Part shown: positions 14,215 through 14,341 of the stretch, piece by piece | How the letters are laid out: the number at the start of each line of letters is the position of its first letter | How positions within the stretch are numbered: position 1 is the stretch's first letter | Assembly (NCBI GenBank): GCA_019310195.1 | Contig: JAFDET010000121.1 | Coordinates: 1-14,341, forward strand | Direction of reading: 5' to 3' | From: Deltaproteobacteria bacterium | GTDB taxonomy: Bacteria > Myxococcota_A > UBA9160 > JAFDET01 | DNA: 14,341 bases | The notes under the pieces: model-generated | The model's input: only the letters and a program-made list of their open reading frames with translations | Told to the model about the DNA's origin: nothing | Databases searched by the model: none | Made by a program: the position numbers and the translations under genes

Positions 14215-14341
14215 ATGTCGGAGCCGAAACAGAGCCCGCTGGCACGCGCCGTGAGCGCAGCCTTCGACGAAAGCGCCCGCGTGAAGCGGGAGTTCGCCGC
14301 CGGGCACGCCCAGGCCATGGAGCGCGCCGCGCGGATCCTCA
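14215..14341 (+). CDS. gmhA: Phosphoheptose isomerase (GmhA-like, SIS family), N-terminal fragment
   Basis: Only the first 42 residues are in the window, and the gene runs off the right edge. The sequence AVSAAFDESARVKREFAAGHAQAMERAARIL resembles the N-terminal helix pair of sedoheptulose-7-phosphate isomerases, which precede the SIS-domain motif GNGGSAADAQH (not yet reached). GmhA makes D-glycero-D-manno-heptose 7-phosphate for LPS inner core. The ATG at 14215 is preceded by no clear ribosome site. It diverges from the rhodanese-like gene across 87 bp. The assignment rests on a short, weakly conserved stretch. Confidence 0.6.
   Translation, partial: MSEPKQSPLARAVSAAFDESARVKREFAAGHAQAMERAARIL

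Noticed and set aside
13735..14307. Longer start (ATG 14307) for the rhodanese-like gene
   Set aside because: The extra 60 residues are arginine-rich, cross the divergent gmhA-like start and would bury the signal peptide.

Overview
The window is high-GC bacterial chromosome with tightly packed genes, many GTG starts and several 4-bp stop/start overlaps. The gene content points to a diderm bacterium: a MreBCD-PBP2-RodA elongation cluster, a SurA/PpiD-type periplasmic foldase and the start of a GmhA-like sedoheptulose-phosphate isomerase (LPS heptose pathway). Composition and gene style suggest a deltaproteobacterial-type lineage (Myxococcota, Desulfobacterota or a relative). That placement is inference; no 16S rRNA or other decisive marker is present.

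Layout. (1) 1-1050, minus strand: groES-groEL, with groEL cut by the window edge and broken by a frameshift near 292/293. A sigma-70-type promoter and a CIRCE-like HrcA operator lie upstream. (2) 1329-3401, plus strand: lexA, two tandem 6-pyruvoyl-tetrahydropterin-synthase (PTPS) family genes and folE, packed as one apparent operon. (3) 3687-4971, plus: a sigma-70 factor with its own promoter, frameshifted inside region 4.2 and followed by a strong hairpin terminator. (4) 5083-6600, minus: a membrane-anchored SurA/PpiD-like peptidyl-prolyl isomerase. (5) 6791-12285, plus: mreB-mreC-mreD-mrdA-rodA, the complete core of the rod-shape peptidoglycan machinery, followed by a HAD-IB phosphatase. (6) 13021-13398: a gene-free stretch containing a perfect 28-bp inverted repeat and G-rich tracts. 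(7) 13399-14127, minus: thioredoxin and an exported rhodanese-like protein. (8) 14215 onward, plus: gmhA-like start, cut by the window edge.

The most interesting observation is the PTPS pair. The first protein lacks the catalytic Cys, one zinc-ligand His and the pterin-anchoring Glu but keeps the Asp-His dyad. The second keeps all three zinc His residues, the Cys and the Glu but has Ala-Phe in place of Asp-His. PTPS active sites are built across subunit interfaces, so the two proteins look complementary and may form an obligate hetero-oligomer. FolE, encoded directly downstream with a 4-bp overlap, would supply the substrate. The cluster sits directly behind the SOS repressor gene.

Two conserved genes (groEL and the sigma factor) each carry a short non-triplet deletion at a conserved site while all other genes read cleanly. 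This is more easily explained by sequence or assembly error than by biology, and should be settled before using either gene.
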